Shown here piece after piece: positions 58,720-60,000 of a stretch of 60,000 nucleotides of DNA. The position numbers were made by a program, and so were the translations under genes. The stretch's first letter is position 1. Every line of letters begins with the position of its first letter. The notes under the pieces were generated by a model. It did no database searches, was not told the origin of the DNA, and worked only from the letters and a program-made list of their open reading frames with translations. Origin of the DNA: Cryptomeria japonica (Eukaryota > Streptophyta > Pinopsida > Cupressales > Cupressaceae); NCBI RefSeq assembly GCF_030272615.1, contig NC_081411.1, forward strand, positions 830,510,160 through 830,570,159. The letters run 5' to 3'.

Positions 58720-59595
58720 CCTCTTAATTTAAAAAAAAATCTTGAAATTTGAAATGTTGAATTTTGAAGGTATTTCTGATTCTAGAAGGATAAAAAATTA
58801 ACAAAAGCAACCAATCTTATGGATTTAGGCTATTAAATACATTCATAACAGTCTCCCAAAATTTCAGGAAAAGAAGTCGGGGATCATGGCAGGAACGCAC
58901 AGGGTCAGACCAAATTTTTTCAAAATTTTCAGGGATGAATATTATGATGATTTCAAAGTGAACCCCAAAAAAAAGGTGAATTTTGCAATTTCTAGATATG
59001 CAAAATGAAGGCGCAAATGTAAAAATAGGACCCTATTAGGGTTTTGAAGAAAAAAAGGAATTTAATTGCAAATTTGAAGAAGGTCAAACTTAATGGATAG
59101 GGACACCTTGGAAAATGTTTAGAAAATTGAATGTAAATGAAATTGATTTGAAATTTGCACAAAATCCAATTAAATTTTAAAATTAGGGTTTTATGACCTA
59201 ACCACTTAATTTTAAAATTTGAATTTTGGGAAAAGGAGGGGAAATTGAAATTTTGAATTGTAGGAATGAAGACAAATCTAAGAACAATCAGAAGTCTGAA
59301 AATCAAATGGAAATCCAATTTTTGCACAATTTCAAGATGATTTTTGAAAATTAGGGTTTTAACAATTAACCTCTTAATTTTGTAAATTCTATTTGCAAAT
59401 TGAACAAGACATTGAAGAAATTGAATTTGCTAAACAAAACATTTTTCCAGATCTAAGATAACCACAAGCACATTTACAAATCACAAGTTTTATTTTAATT
59501 TTAAAAACTAGGGTTTTTAATTATTTAACCACTAAGTTTACAGAAATTTGAAACTTGTAGATGAAAAATATGCAATTTTGTTCAAAGAAAAGCAT

Positions 59596-59615
59596 GCAAG
59601 ACGTTGGGTTAACCA
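59596..59615 (-). other. Primer-binding-like site, second gypsy-like element
   Basis: Minus strand reads TGGTTAACCCAACGTCTTGC, 3 bp inside the LTR starting at 59619; same core as at 17853, 33263 and 51461. Confidence 0.6.
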
Positions 59616-59618
59616 AAA

Positions 59619-60000
59619 TGTAATGTGGTGAAATGTGAATGAGAGATCAAGAGGAAAACTACCCTTTCCCTCCAAGGAAAGATGAGAGTTTCACTACCGA
59701 TTTCCCTTCAAACACTTTTCACCTAGTTACATTCAGAAGAGGAGAGGAGAATTCACTAGATTCAACCTCCAAAGATGAAGATTGAATTTTGAAAGAAATG
59801 GGAATGATAAGTTGATCCCCTCTTCCTTATTTGAAAAGTAAAGGAATTCATTGAATTATGTAGTGCAAAAGTGACAAAGAACTTATTATAACTTGATATC
59901 AGAGTATGGGATGAAGGTGTGCACCTAGATCTGGTAGTAATATGTCAAGATGAAGTCACCCTGTGAATTTGAGGAAAAGTTGCCTGGACCATGGTGGGAA
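59619..60000 (-). repeat. 5' LTR of the second gypsy-like element (partial)
   Basis: Starts TGTAATGTGG and follows the LTR at 51797 base by base with few changes (for instance CACTACCGATTTCCC against CACTATGGAATTCCC). It is cut by the window end. Confidence 0.85.

Larger units (their letters stand above)
57162..59595 (-). other. Leader of the second gypsy-like element
   Basis: Untranslated region between primer site and gag, interrupted by a solo LTR at 57481-58719. Outside the solo LTR it carries the same AATTAGGG/TTAACC.CTTAATTTT blocks as 50260-51460. No gene. Confidence 0.6.
51797..60000 (-). mobile_element. Second gypsy-like element, gag-protease only, 5' LTR beyond window
   Basis: Oriented minus: 5' LTR from 59619 (runs off the window), primer site 59596-59615, leader with repeat blocks and a solo LTR insertion (57481-58719), gag-protease 53920-57161, polypurine tract 53013-53027, 3' LTR 51797-53012. 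Between protease and polypurine tract there is less than 1 kb without RT, RNase H or integrase, so the element is non-autonomous. It inserted in the LTR of the first element (left flank GGATT); the right flank is not in the window. By eye the two LTR starts are about 93 percent identical. Confidence 0.8.

Overview
This window looks like a transposon-dense intergenic stretch of a large land-plant nuclear genome, most likely a gymnosperm (conifer-like). That assignment is an inference. It rests on the AT-rich composition, deep nesting of LTR retrotransposons, a plant-type LINE, and retroelement proteins that I remember as abundant in conifer gene models (gag with several zinc knuckles, and a large polymerase-less accessory ORF). 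I see no intact host gene, no tRNA or rRNA gene and no CRISPR array. Every coding remnant is a transposon gene, and nearly all are broken by stops or frameshifts.

Layout. 1-2034: array of a short (about 20 bp) unit in both orientations with a 420-540 bp higher-order period. 2030-2310: purine-rich tract. 4033-10176: two convergent decayed genes, probably one large DNA transposon; the left one has seven exons, several exactly 69 nt long, and the right one is a DDE-transposase-like gene. 12459-12650: leader of an LTR element with an initiator-Met-tRNA-type primer site. 13070-17826: minus-strand LINE (ORF1 plus endonuclease/RT ORF2), split by a complete 1.9 kb polymerase-less LTR element (14510-16444, TSD AGTTG). 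17878-19156: minus-strand LTR plus primer site.

21277-46900 is a four-level nest. An LTR-element leader (21277-21459, resuming at 46746) is split by a polymerase-less LTR element (21460-46745, TSD TCATT/TCGTT). That element carries a zinc-knuckle gag and two unrecognised ORFs. It is split by a Ty1-copia element (29012-45467, 451-bp LTRs, TSD ATTTT). The copia element is split inside its protease/integrase junction by a third element (31945-41741, TSD TAAGG) that encodes a Gln/Pro-rich ORF and no polymerase. Removing the innermost element and one TSD copy restores the copia reading frame, which confirms those boundaries.

46746-60000: remains of two related minus-strand Ty3-gypsy-like elements, one inserted in the other's LTR. 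The first has an unusual zinc-finger ORF (49015-50235). The second has gag-protease without RT (53920-57161), a 3' LTR at 51797-53012 and a 5' LTR that runs off the window from 59619. A solo LTR (57481-58719, TSD CCTCT) sits in the second element's leader.

Themes: four LTR families here lack any visible polymerase and would need one in trans. Four elements share an unusual primer-site sequence (TGGTGAACC.GACGT). In-frame stops are mostly TAG, TGA or TAA where family knowledge expects Gln or Arg, the pattern left by deamination of methylated cytosines.
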